Assembly (NCBI GenBank): GCA_015680685.1
Contig: MNCI01035304.1
Location: 123,050 to 163,330 of the forward strand
Source of the DNA: Gnetum montanum
Lineage: Eukaryota > Streptophyta > Gnetopsida > Gnetales > Gnetaceae
Reading direction: 5' to 3'
DNA: 40,281 nt
In this document: positions 9,944-20,399 of the stretch, in pieces
Layout: every line of letters begins with the position of its first letter
Numbering within the stretch: the stretch's first letter is position 1
Position numbers and translations under genes: made by a program
Notes under the pieces: generated by a model
What the model was told of the DNA's origin: nothing
Databases searched by the model: none
What the model saw: only the letters and a program-made list of their open reading frames with translations

Positions 9944-12267
9944 ATGGACCCCACATACACCAAGACCGCCACCTTGCCCATCTCCGACTTCAGTACCATA
10001 GCCTTGGATCCCATCACCACCACCGAGTCCATAGTAGCCCTTACTGAAATGAACCCTCAGGGGCCACCTTGAAGGTCATTGAGACTGTAAGGTAGAGACC
10101 CCACATTCACCATCCTAACGCCCGAACAATATAACTTTATCTGTGATAAAATCTAGGCTAAACTAGACGTTGACCAAACCGAACTAGAAGCAAAAAGACA
10201 CTATGAGCTAATTCACAAAGGAGGTCATGACTTCACTCCCACCGCCTATGATGTAATTCCCCTCTTTGAATCCCACCATGAACTCATATCCCAACTCCTC
10301 ATGGCAAGGAACCAAACCTCACGCCAACTTGCCGTAGAGCTTCAAAACAAAGGTGAGGAAGATGATTTCACAGCTCAATCTGAACATGGAGATTCGTACC
10401 ATACTCTCAGTTCGCATACTTACGTGAATCCATTATTTCAACCTTCATGAGAGAGACCATGTCCCTTCATGCATTTAAAAGCACTCAAGCACATGTCTCT
10501 CAACAGGAAGCACCCACTCTCATTCCCACTCTTCCCATTACCAATGCTCAATTCAATGCATCCATCTCTGTTATTCCTCTGGTCATCACGTTATCCCCTC
10601 TCCTACAAGTACAACCCCAACAACTCCCCTCTCAAACTAATGTAGGAGCTACCTTCCCATCCCAAGTAATTGGGATGCCATCCATGATACCCGCTTCTAC
10701 ATCTACTCACTATATACCACGAGTGCAAATCCAAGGGACACCCTTCACCACTTCGACTCAACAGGTTCAAGGCATTCCCTCACAACTCGTAACTGGACAA
10801 TGGACCATGTCTGGCATGCAACAATATCAACCCACTCATTATAGAATACCACCTACTACAATTCTATCCATGAACGTCACTCAAGTACAACCATCGACAA
10901 CTCAGCAGTCATCATTCCTACCAACCATACAACAGTCTAACTTGTATAACACTCAAACTAACCAACCTACTACTCCACCAAGTGCCCAAGAATGGGTCGA
11001 AGCTAAAAAGATTATGCAAGAGCTCACTGATGAGGTAAAGTGCCTCAAAACCACTAACACTAAAGAGCTTAAAGTATTGGACTTCTACCAAGATTATCTG
11101 ATTAATTCATCAGTGCCACCTTTAACTTTACCCAAGGGAGTGTCATTGCCTCAATTGACAAAATATAATGGGGAAGGAGACCCAAATGCCCACTTAGTAA
11201 CATTTAGATTAGAATGTATGTTGCTTCAAGCTTGGACCCACACAATCCTACACGTGTTCACCATGTCTTTAACCAGAAGAGCCCTAGACTGGTACAAAGC
11301 CTTACCTCGTAACTCTATATCCTCTCTAAAGGATCTGTTACACCAGTTTGTTACCAGGTTTAAGTATAACCTAAAGCCCAAAGCAACCTTAGATAGTCTA
11401 ATCTAGGTAAAGCAAGAACCACTAGAACCTATGAAAAAGTTCATTCAGAGATGGAGTGCTGCACTTAATGAACTTCACGAGCCAATCCCGGAAACATACC
11501 TACTTACAATTCTTAAAGGAGCTATGAATGACTTCATTAAGTCAAAGCTCTACTATCTAAACGCTCACATTCTGAGCCAAGATTTTTTATAGATAAAGAA
11601 CATAGAGGAGGCAGCCAAAAATAGTCATAACCCTACTTATTCAGCCTTTAAAAATCAACACATGAAGAAAGACAAAGACAAGGCTAAAGCAACAGTGGCA
11701 GTAGTAGTAGAGACGGCTCAATCCAACAACGTGGGACAGAAAGGGAAATAACCTACTGTTCCTGTTAACTATGAGAGAACTGCTCCCGCACCCACATCCA
11801 AACCATCCTTCATGCAAAATGCTAACACGGTTCATGCCAGTACATTTGAGAGAAAAGAACCTGCTCAATATACACCATTGCCTATGAAGCCTTTGTAACT
11901 ACTAGATCAACTTTTAAAGGCTAGGGCCATCAAACATAAGCAATTGTCTCCTGCAGTAGCCTAGAAACATGACCGATACTGTGAATTGGCCAAAAACCCA
12001 AGCTTGGAAACACCAAATGAGCCTCTAGTTCTAAGAGGCTTTAGGCTAGATAGATTTTGCAAATACCATCGACAAAACGGGCACAAAACTGATTATTGTT
12101 TCACCCTAAAACAAGACATACAACGTATGATCGATAGGGGTGAAATAACCTTCGATGAAGCTAACCCTGTAAAACTACAAAATCAATCTATGGGCATGTA
12201 TAAGGATCCAATTAACACCAAGGAGGCTCCTTATGTAATCAACACAATACATGTCAGCAATGAATAG
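9944..12267 (+). pseudogene. gag: Element A gag
   Basis: Gag forms the virus-like particle and packages element RNA. The ATG at 9944 (MDPTYTKTAT...) aligns with the gag start of C at 39479; the next block (EQYNFICDK, HYELIHKGGHDFTPTAYD, acidic GEEDDFTAQSEHGDSYHTL) is shared with C and F. A shift near 10445 moves to the frame that stays through protease. Then come a Q/P/T-rich spacer, the gag core (TLPKGVSLPQLTKYNGEGDP, LTRRALDWYKALP, FVTRFKYNLKPKATLDSL) and a CCHC-like knuckle in C-H-H-C form at about 12056-12100 (FCKYHRQNGHKTDYC), as usual in Tat elements. Stops at 11404, 11590, 11749, 11896 and 11962 are mostly Gln codons turned to TAG or TAA. Confidence 0.88.
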
Positions 12268-13080
12268 GAAATACCCAGAAAACCCTTTGTGATTCATGTT
12301 CCTACAATGTCAACACCATCTTCCCAACCCTTGTTTTCAACATATACATTCTCCACACCTCAGAAATCATTCATCATCTAGGTACCTCCCATGGTGGCAA
12401 CAACAAATGTACTCCCACAAAACAAACCTACTCCATTTATGATCCATGTGCCTTTTGTCGATGAAACCGCAAATGCACCACCACAAACCGAACCCACTCC
12501 CTTTGTGATCTAGGTACCACCTGTTGTTGCAACCGCAAACGTACGACCCCAAACCAGAACAACTCCATTTTCCATCAGGATGCCTAAACACCCTAACATT
12601 CAACCACCAATAGTTCCACTGTAAACTTGACCCATTCCATTTGTCATCTGGGTCCAGAAGCAACCCAATGTTCAAACCCCAACAACTCCCCCGCGACCTT
12701 CGCAAGAATGCCTCACAGACAGGTTGACCAGGGAACGTTTGGAAAGAGAACACCAAGGTCATAAGTGGGGACCCCCAAAACCCACTCCATTAAATGTTGT
12801 ACCCATGGCTTCGAAAATTGATGAACCAAGCACAAGTAACCAAGCTGAAAAATCAAGAATGCCCGAGGAGCTAAACCCAATGGTTACAGTTGACCACGCA
12901 ACAACCCTCCCTTAAGAAATACAACTGTTGGGTCCAATGGACCAAGTCTCAACCAACAGGAACATACCAAATAGAAAAGACTTGGCTGGTTCCCTAACCT
13001 AGGTTACACAGGCCCTCAAACAAAAGAACACTTTGCTAAGCCTGTATGACTTAATGATGACTTCTCAAGTACACTGAGAA
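12268..13080 (+). pseudogene. Gag-protease linker of element A with a proline-rich repeat
   Basis: This is in the same frame as gag and protease, interrupted by stops. At 12360-12660 it holds four to five copies of a 21-23 residue unit of the form PTPFVI.VPPV.ATANV.PQ, at a spacing of about 63-69 bases. Then comes a charged stretch with a DRLTRERLEREHQGHKWGPP block near 12720, and near 13030 a SLYDLMMTSQVH block that resembles the segment preceding protease in Ogre/Tat elements. I infer a disordered linker; no known enzyme is present. The minus-strand open frame at 12367-12762 is a shadow. Confidence 0.6.
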
Positions 13081-13620
13081 GCCCTAGTACCTATGTTAAC
13101 ATCGATCCCTGTTAGTGAAGACTTACTTGCAACTGAACCATCCATTCATGTAGTAATGTCTCCACATCAAAGATCAAGGTCCACATCACTAGACTTCCAT
13201 GCAAATAACATTAAAAAGAATGACAAAATAGGAGAAGTCACTACTGCACCTATGTTCATAACCATACAATTCAACCAGTTTAAAATACATAGGGTGCATG
13301 TTGATGATGGGGCAGCCACAAATGTAGTACCATTCCCCATCATCAAACAATTAGGGCTCACAGAGCAGATAAAACCAACATCCACGACATTCCTGAAATC
13401 ATTCAATGGATCACGCGTCACAGTAAAAGGAACACTCACTTTGGACTTCATAGCGGGGGACCAGTTCCCCATGTCAGCTGATTTTGTTTTCGTAGATGAG
13501 ATGACAGGATTTAACTTTATTTTGGGATGACCTTGGTTAGCCCAATTAAAAGCGGTATCCTCGCCCATCCATCAATAGATTCACTTACCTTACGAAGGTG
13601 GTGAAATCATTATACACATT
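13081..13620 (+). pseudogene. pro: Element A aspartic protease
   Basis: A retropepsin-like domain that matures Gag-Pol. Reading from 13093, the active site is VDDGAATNVVPF at about 13300-13335 (Asp-Gly-Ala kept), followed by IIKQLGL, the hydrophobic strand GTLTLDFIAGDQFPMSADFV, and FNFILG, then PWLAQLKAVSS after a TGA at 13528-13530. The order matches Tat proteases (xLGRPWL-type end). It shares its frame with gag, so Gag-PR was one frame, while RT 7 kb further on is in another frame. Stop codons after FILG and near 13576 make it dead. Confidence 0.85.
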
Positions 13621-13623
13621 GAC

Positions 13624-13960
13624 GTGGCTACATCCAACATCTCTTCACACGTAGTCACAAACCAAGGCTCAGAGGTTGAATTCGATGAATCTAAACAAGA
13701 CGACACTACCCCTAAGCTTAAACAAGATGACACCACCGATGAGCCTAAGCAAGAAAATAAACCAAATAAAATCCAAAGTGATGATCAACCTCCAAACTGT
13801 AATTCCCCAGAAGACATGGAAACATTACAAAACATGGAAGCTTAAAAAAATGTTGACATAGTGGTCATTCCATTAGATGTCTCGTGGTCAGAATTACCAT
13901 TTGACATAACTAGCAAAGGAGATTATGAATATAAGATCACACTGACATGCCCTACCCCTA
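13624..13960 (+). pseudogene. Acidic tail between protease and the antisense-gene block
   Basis: The gag-PR frame continues as an acidic, lysine-dotted stretch with a repeated KQDDTT unit (ESKQDDTTPKLKQDDTTDEPKQENK), then, after a TAA at 13843, DIVVIPLDVSWSELPFD and an A-rich run at 13973-13986. No catalytic motif. It is the last sense-strand coding sequence before 6.4 kb of antisense gene and repeats; pol resumes at about 20400. Confidence 0.55.
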
Positions 13961-13994
13961 ATGTCAATCTTCAAAAAAAAAAAAAGCTACTCAA

Positions 13995-14235
13995 CCATTA
14001 AACTACCACACATCCGAAATGATGTAAAACTACCACACGTCCAAAATGACGTAAAACTACCACATGTCCAAAATGACATAAAACTACCACATCCGAAATG
14101 ACGTAAAACTACTACACATCCGAAATGACATAAAACTACCCAAAAATAGTTAAAATTTCCCCTCTTTAGTAACACAAGCACAATAGTCCGTCATGACTTT
14201 AAACTAATGCACGTGGCCTAAAATGGCCTTAAACT
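13995..14235. repeat. Minisatellite on the protease side of the antisense gene, unit 26 bp
   Basis: Six units of the form AAACTACCACACATCCGAAA then TGACGT at 13999-14145, then looser copies (GACTTTAAACTAATGCACG, GGCCTTAAACTAGAACACA) to 14235. Its unit is of the same family as the array at 20255-20340, so both edges of the antisense-gene block carry related repeats. Confidence 0.88.
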
Positions 14236-14487
14236 AGAACACAGTGCATTTTAGTTTCATCAAAATCAGATTCCTTGTTTACATTCTTAGCCATATTTTA
14301 TGTGTTTCACATTATGATTTCCCTTTACATTTTTTCTACATCACTATCATTCTTCTTACATCTACACTTTTAAAAGAAAAAAAATATGTGTAAATGTATT
14401 GTATTATATCATGATCAGGTTACATGTCCTCGTTCATTGTCAAAAACAACAAATTACAACAAAAAATGACAAGAATAACAAGCTAAA
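14236..14487. other. A+T-rich stretch after the stop of the antisense gene
   Basis: This would be the 3' untranslated region of the minus-strand gene. I see no coding sequence and no clear AATAAA on the minus strand. Confidence 0.4.
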
Positions 14488-17400
14488 CTAGGCATCAGTG
14501 CTAGGAAGGGGGTGATCGCCAAACTCCTCCGCATCATCAGGTCCTGCTCCACTGGGGCCACCCTCATCACCATTTTGACCCTACAAAAACAAAAGTACAA
14601 AAACAACTAATTAGTAAACACAAAAATGAATTAAACAACTAATTGAAAATAGCAAAAAGTTACAAGATTGAAATGCTTACAAGAGAAGAAGTTATAAGAC
14701 CAAACTCTATACGACGAAAAATCTCTTCTTTTGACATGCATGACCAATCTTCTTCAAGACCTAAATCAACGTCGGCTACAGCTTTACCATTGTCCACTGA
14801 TGTCCAGGAAGGACATTCAAGAGGAAATTGGCCTACCAAAACTTCCCCAGAGGCAGTAGTGATGGATCGCTCAGGAGACCCCTCCACTATCGTACATTTA
14901 ACAAACCTATCATAAGAAGTACGTAAGCCCAATCCCTCAACAAACATCTCCAACCAATGGCGTTCAACAAACTCTTCTTTCAGCCACTTCTTGTACTAGT
15001 ACTTATGATCTTTTTGGTCCTGGCCCCATTTACGTACTTTGGTGGTGAAGGATTTCCAATCCTGACATTTCCGATTCAACAAATCAATTTGGACCCTTTT
15101 TTCAACTAGCTCCCGAGTCGCATGTGCCTTGCTGTTTAGGATATTCCAATAACGAGCATAGGTGATCTTGGAAGTACGCCAAGTACTATCACCTGCCAAC
15201 CTAGCGAATGTGAAATCATAATAGGCTTTGTAGTCATTTCTCTCTTCAGCTAGCTTGGCAACATTCTTTTCTGCCAATTGAACTTTTTGCTACAAATGTT
15301 CAATGGAATGCCTACAAGTCCAGAGAGATTTGGCATTTTGAACCACGCAACCCGTGACTGCATCATAAATCTCTCCAGAAACTTGCCCAATGTCTTTAGG
15401 AAGTTTAGGCAGAGCATTGATATGGGTTGCCTTGGAAGGGTCCCATTGAAGTTTTGCACCTACCAATACAAGAAGCACACAACTTAGCCAATGAAAAATC
15501 AAATAAATACAACGAATTAACTCAGTTCATTAGACGTTACACATCACACATGCATACCTAATTCAAGGTCAACTTCTTGTAAACGAGCTACCACATCATT
15601 AACAATGCCTGTAACAAAGTCCACTTTGTTTGGCATTTCAAGCAATGGTTTAGGTTCATTTGTGGATTCTGGACCAGCTTGAGTTGTCGTTTCAACTATT
15701 TTCCATAATCTCGGTACTTCTATCCGATGATTATGAGCCTCCGATGTTTCAACAACTAAGTCTTGTATCAACAAAAATCTTCATAACTAGTCAAAAACAC
15801 AAAAATGTAGAGGAAAACATAGAGAAAGAAATAAAACATACCAAAAATCCATTGGTTGTTCAACTCAGGTGGGTCACCAAGATGTAATGACCCCTCAAAG
15901 TAGCCATCGAATATCTCCCTCTCTTCACTAGAATGTCTAGAGACATCTGAACCATCTGCGAGATTTTTTTCCATGGCTTCTTCCTCACCTCTTTATAGGG
16001 AGATGAGAATCTCCCCAATCACTTCTTCATGAGCTTCTTCCTCTTCTTTCCCATCTAGCTCAGTGGGAATCTCTTTTGGTTCAACCACTAGAGCTGATTC
16101 CTCCCTTTCTCTTTCAGGGGTTTCCTTTGATGACATTCCTAAATTCAAACTTAAGATGATATAGTAACTATACCAGATTAAATGAATGAATAAAATAAAA
16201 AAAGCAAGAAAAAAACACTAATAATAAATAAAATATAGTTACATCATTCTGGAAATATGAATCTAATGTGTTTTGCTCTTGGTGGTCTAGTCTCTAGACC
16301 AAATTCCCTAGGATGCTCAGGTCTCCGCACCTTAGACTTAGCCTTCACGATCATCTCCTTGATCACACGATCAGCTCTCCTGGCAGTGGTGTGCAACCTA
16401 GGTGGTTCCAACCCTATGCTATCCTATGTATGGTAGGAACGACTAGCAACACCCCCTGTTGTAACGGAGACTGATTCCTCAATACCTTCGGGGGCATCTT
16501 GGGATCTGGTAAGGATGAACAGGTGATGGATCCAAGGGTGAGACATTTGTGCATGATCCCTCAACACATACTGACTACCTCCATGGACCACTAGGAACTC
16601 AGAAAATCTATAGAGGTAGCCTACAAAGAATGCAAAAGTGAAGTGGGACTGTGCATTCACGTTAGAATGTAATCTGATAATCTCCCCACGAAAGCCCAAA
16701 ACTAGGAACTGTGCCCAGTTATAATGTATACCAGTCTCTAGGATCAAACACATGATACATGCGGGCTCTACCCCAAGAGTTCTCACTTGAGATAGAGACT
16801 TGGGAAATGCACATGCTCTAAATAATGGGTACAACAAATTCACTTTCATCACTTTAGAGTCCACTTGCATAGGGAAGCCCTTAGAACCCCGTGACACACC
16901 CAGCCATGCCTTAAGGTCCTTAATCACATGACCTTCTCTGTTAGCCCTATCCACTTCCACTTTAACACCATCTGTTGGTACACCAAATAGATCTGAAAAG
17001 AATTTAGCAATAAGATGAAATACAACCTTAACTCGCCGAACTCGCGTACTAAAATAAGTAACATCATCGTTGAAAGAATCAAGGATTGAAACCAGTTTAG
17101 TCACAGGAATGTTAGGAGTCAAGGCATTGAATAGATCTAGTAGACTAGCATCGGTAAGGCAAGTGATGACATGTTGAGGTTCCTTTGTATGCAACCACCA
17201 TTGTGAATCTTTCGTCTCCCCATACTTCATGAACAAGGTACCCTCAATATGCCTAGACACGATGGTAACCCCACCAGGGCTAATATCCATTATAAAAATA
17301 TGTTAAACAAAAGATCAACATTATGATAAACAATGGGGTAACAAAGATAAAAATGAAGCTTAGGACACAATCACTTACCATTAGCAAATGGATCAGGCAC

Positions 17401-19916
17401 ACTTGGCACTGAACCAACCGCTTGAGGAAAAGTGGGTCCATTGCAAGACCAATCTTCATGTAGCCACCCACGAGCTTCACAACGTTCAAAGGCCTTGGAA
17501 AACTGCTTATCATAATGGACAATAGAACCCTTGGTTTGAGCCAACATGGTACCATGAAGAGTGGGGCCCACCATGAAAGTCTCTAAGGCTGTACGCATTA
17601 AGTCAAGTCCAACATCATTCCTGTGCATTCCACACTCATCAAAATAGGACTTGCAAAGGAAAAGATAATCAAACGTAAACAGCAGTATAACATCAAAGCA
17701 AACAAAATAAAGATAAATAAAAAAGACCTTACCTCTCCACCCTGTACACTGTTCTAGGTGGATTTTGGATTAATGTATGTACATGGAAAGTTAGGAAAAG
17801 GGTATTACTACTGTTGTAGTGGCTACAAGATGGTAACTCCCAAACACAAGTCAAAGGATGGGTAGATCGAGGACCTTCAGTAGGACCTCCATCAACTTTT
17901 AATAATCCCTCATCCACATCAATGATGAAGGCCAATATGTCATGGGATGAGCCAAGCAGTATGGTCTCAACAACACTACAAGCCAACTGTTCACTTAAAT
18001 GACATCAAATGACCACGCTAAAACCTTACAGGATAAACGATAGAAATTCACTAGAGCCCCAATGAAACCATAACCCTTGTGATCCGATCTTCATGTTATG
18101 ACGGGGTGTGTTGGGATCCAAGGGGCAAAACCATGACAATACACCCATGAGTTCCACCACCAAAAGAAAGGGCTTAAGTCCCTTGCACAGAGCCAAAACC
18201 TTAAGTAAGTAACTTAAAATGTATAAAACATATAAACTAAATAAACAAAATAAACAAATAAGTAAATAAACCTAACGAGTAAATAACATTCAACACACAC
18301 GCAAGACTACCCCTTGGGACAAGAACTCTAGTACTTGTTTGGTGCATCTAATCCTCAATGAGGAACATTGGAATCCACTAGGTAACACCAACATTAAAAG
18401 GATAACATTTGCAAAACTCACTTTAATGGTTTAAGTTACCAAAAATCATCACACCCGTAAGTGAAAAGCATCACATAGTTCACGCTATTTTAAATACTGC
18501 AACTCACACCACACATAGGAGAAACTCACGCTACACATGGTAAATCAATTGTGTTATAATTTGAGATTGTAGTAGCTCATGATAAAGGTAACTCAGGCTA
18601 CTAGGATAGCCAACTCATGTGACAATGAGGGTTACCCACGCTGCAATAGAAACTGGTAATGCTACAACTGCAACTAAAGACAATAATTTACACTGTACTT
18701 GGTAGTCACTCACGCTGTATGTGGGAAGAACTCACGCTACACGTGAGGTTTCTCACGTTGTGTGTAAGGTTGGTCACGCCATGGTGAATAGTGAACTCAC
18801 GCTACCAAAGCAATTGCGAGGTCAAAACCTTGTCTCACATAGCCAACAAAATGCCTTATGTTGCCAAAGCAGCAGCTAATGCTACAAGGTGGTTACCTCA
18901 AGTTGTAATTTTCTTGCAGCACGAACTTTAGGGTTGGCTCATGATGTAATACCAAGGCAGTTCATCACCCTACCAACATTGATCCATGCTGCAAGGTAGT
19001 CACTAACGCTACCAGCAGCAGTTCACCGTGCTGAAGGAAACCCCTCACGTTGCCAAGAAAAAGGCATTACTCACGCTGAGCAAGGTTCACGGGTATTCAC
19101 GCTATAACAGGGATAGTTACCCATGCTGCCCTTGTCCAATTCCCCACACCACAATCAATTCACTTACACTGACAATTAAATACAATAATTCGCGATGACA
19201 AAGAGGGGAAACATTAAGGAGTAGTCACACTACAAATTAGTAATGCATGAGCTCATGCTATAGTAGGAACTAATCACTCACGTCCTGGTTTGAGGCCAAT
19301 AACTCACACCGTGGTCTAAAAGGCTCTGGAACATGCTATATTTCAAATAGCCCTGCAACTAACACTAGAGATGTAGCCCTACAATAAACAACAATTCAAA
19401 ACCCTAGTTCTCCCAACCAAAACGCAACCAAAAATACCCAAAACGTGGCAATCCTTGCGACTCACACTGCCTGTGGGCATACCCTATGTTGCTCATGCTA
19501 GCTCAAAACCAGCACTAAAACGTGACTATTTTAGGGCCACTCGTGCTAAGGGCAACTCACGCTGCAATCTTAGGGGAACTCACACTGCAATTATGAATTA
19601 AAATCGAATACAAAAACCCTGGAATGCAAGGAGGAAACACAATCACTCTCAACACAACCAGAAATCACCCACCAACACCAAAAATCCATGGCTCTCATAA
19701 GTCACGCTACCACTCATTGATGTTATGCTACAAACAAAAAAAACAACAGAAAATGAGGAGGAATGGAATAAACCTGTGTAGGGTTCCAACCCATGAAGAA
19801 ACCCTAGGTTTTGGAAAGCATTGGATTAGTTCCTCGCTCTCCTCCACAAACTCTAAGCTTGCCTACTTCTTCCCCTTTCCCTGTTCCTACTTCCCCTTAC
19901 CCTTCATCTTGCTCAT
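14488..19916 (-). pseudogene. Eight-exon antisense gene of element A, unknown function
   Basis: Minus-strand exons: 1, 19916-19774; 2, 18181-17733; 3, 17649-17379; 4, 17289 to about 16246; 5, 16138-15842; 6, 15778-15558; 7, 15459-14681; 8, 14580-14488 (stop TAG). Introns 2-7 are 63-107 bases and keep GT and AG except a lost acceptor before exon 4 (AA) and a poor donor after it. Total coding about 3.3 kb, near 1,100 residues. Exons 1-6 match the copy in element B in sequence, order and phase (EESEELIQCF; PFLLVVELMGVLSWF; VGPTLHGTMLAQTKG; FHLIAKFFSDLFGVP; NYNWAQF-like core; HPWIHHLF). Exon 5 is acidic (Glu-rich), the end of exon 4 is basic, exon 7 looks helical (NVAKLAEERNDYKAYY), exon 8 is Gly/Asp-rich. 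A few stops and shifts kill it. No family recognised; not Gag, Pol or envelope. Confidence 0.8.
18182..19773 (-). repeat. Intron 1 of the antisense gene, filled with CTCACGCTRC repeats
   Basis: In 1.6 kb without coding sequence, the block CTCACGCTGC / CTCACGCTAC and one-step variants occur fifteen or more times (for example near 18483, 18530, 18712, 18735, 18797, 19072, 19096, 19558, 19700), at irregular spacing. The core TCACGCTGC is the arm of the palindromes in the LTRs of the same element. More copies lie on the upstream side of exon 1 up to about 19990. The donor is CACAG/GT at 19774/19773 and the acceptor AAG/G at 18182/18181. Confidence 0.7.
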
Positions 19917-20073
19917 GATGCACATTCCTAGTCACTCACACGATGTCACTATCCAATAGCTCACGCTATGCATTGGTCCTCTAAACTCATGCTATGTCCA
20001 TTTACTCACACCTACACTACATTTGAGGCCATTTTATCCCATTTTGTAATGACGTGGCACCCTGTCCTCTCTC

Positions 20074-20090
20074 CTCTTATTTATTTTTAC
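20074..20090 (-). promoter_or_regulatory. Candidate promoter of the antisense gene in element A
   Basis: On the minus strand, GTAAAAATAAATAAGAG lies about 165 bases before the exon 1 ATG and about 170 bases from the pre-RT minisatellite. This is the same layout as TATATAAA at 34022 in B and TATAAATA at 2019 in F. The box itself is weak, so the call depends on position. Confidence 0.35.
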
Positions 20091-20254
20091 TTTATTATTG
20101 TACTCCCAAAGTAGCTACTTCTTTTCATTTCTCTCATGCATATTTATTAAGTTTTGCAAAGTAACCCATGCATTTGGACAAACAAAAGAAATTCACAAAA
20201 AATCCAACAATCACAAAAAATCATAATACTTATATATACTTGGAACATGACTGG

Positions 20255-20340
20255 CAGACGGCCCGGTAGGGCCTTAAACTACCACACTTGGCCCAGGTAA
20301 GGCCTAAAACTGCCAAACGTCCATGTATGATGATAAACTA
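20255..20340. repeat. Minisatellite before RT in element A
   Basis: Three diverged units of the form GGTAGGGCCTTAAACTACCA CACTTGGCCC. The unit matches that of the array at 33635-33830 in element B (GGTAAGGCCTTAAACTGCCA) and resembles the one at 13995-14235 across the antisense gene. Confidence 0.7.
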
Positions 20341-20399
20341 TTCATCGCATGCCTTAGTTACATTAAGACATAGAAATTAACTTTACAATAAATAGCAAC

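Noticed and set aside
12367-12762. Cys/Trp-rich minus-strand open frame
   Set aside because: It is antisense to the proline-rich repeat of the Gag-protease linker; Pro codons read as Trp/Gly on the other strand.
13167-13568. Minus-strand open frame opposite protease
   Set aside because: Shadow of the protease, whose sense frame has the VDDGA active site.
13995-14235. CRISPR-like array of 26-base repeats
   Set aside because: Units follow each other without unique spacers, and the setting is a plant retrotransposon; it is a minisatellite.
16424-17290. A single-exon antisense ORF as the whole extra gene
   Set aside because: It is only exon 4; flanking frames on both sides match the second copy in order and join through GT-AG introns in the same phases.
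16424-17290. Firm assignment of exon 4 to a plant mobile domain or DUF1985-like family
   Set aside because: The V.VVFH....F.S.LFGVP pattern is faintly reminiscent, but it is too short to claim without a profile search.
18182-19773. Intron 1 repeats as a satellite or centromeric array
   Set aside because: The copies are dispersed and irregularly spaced short motifs, not a tandem of fixed monomers, and the block is bounded by exon 1 and exon 2.
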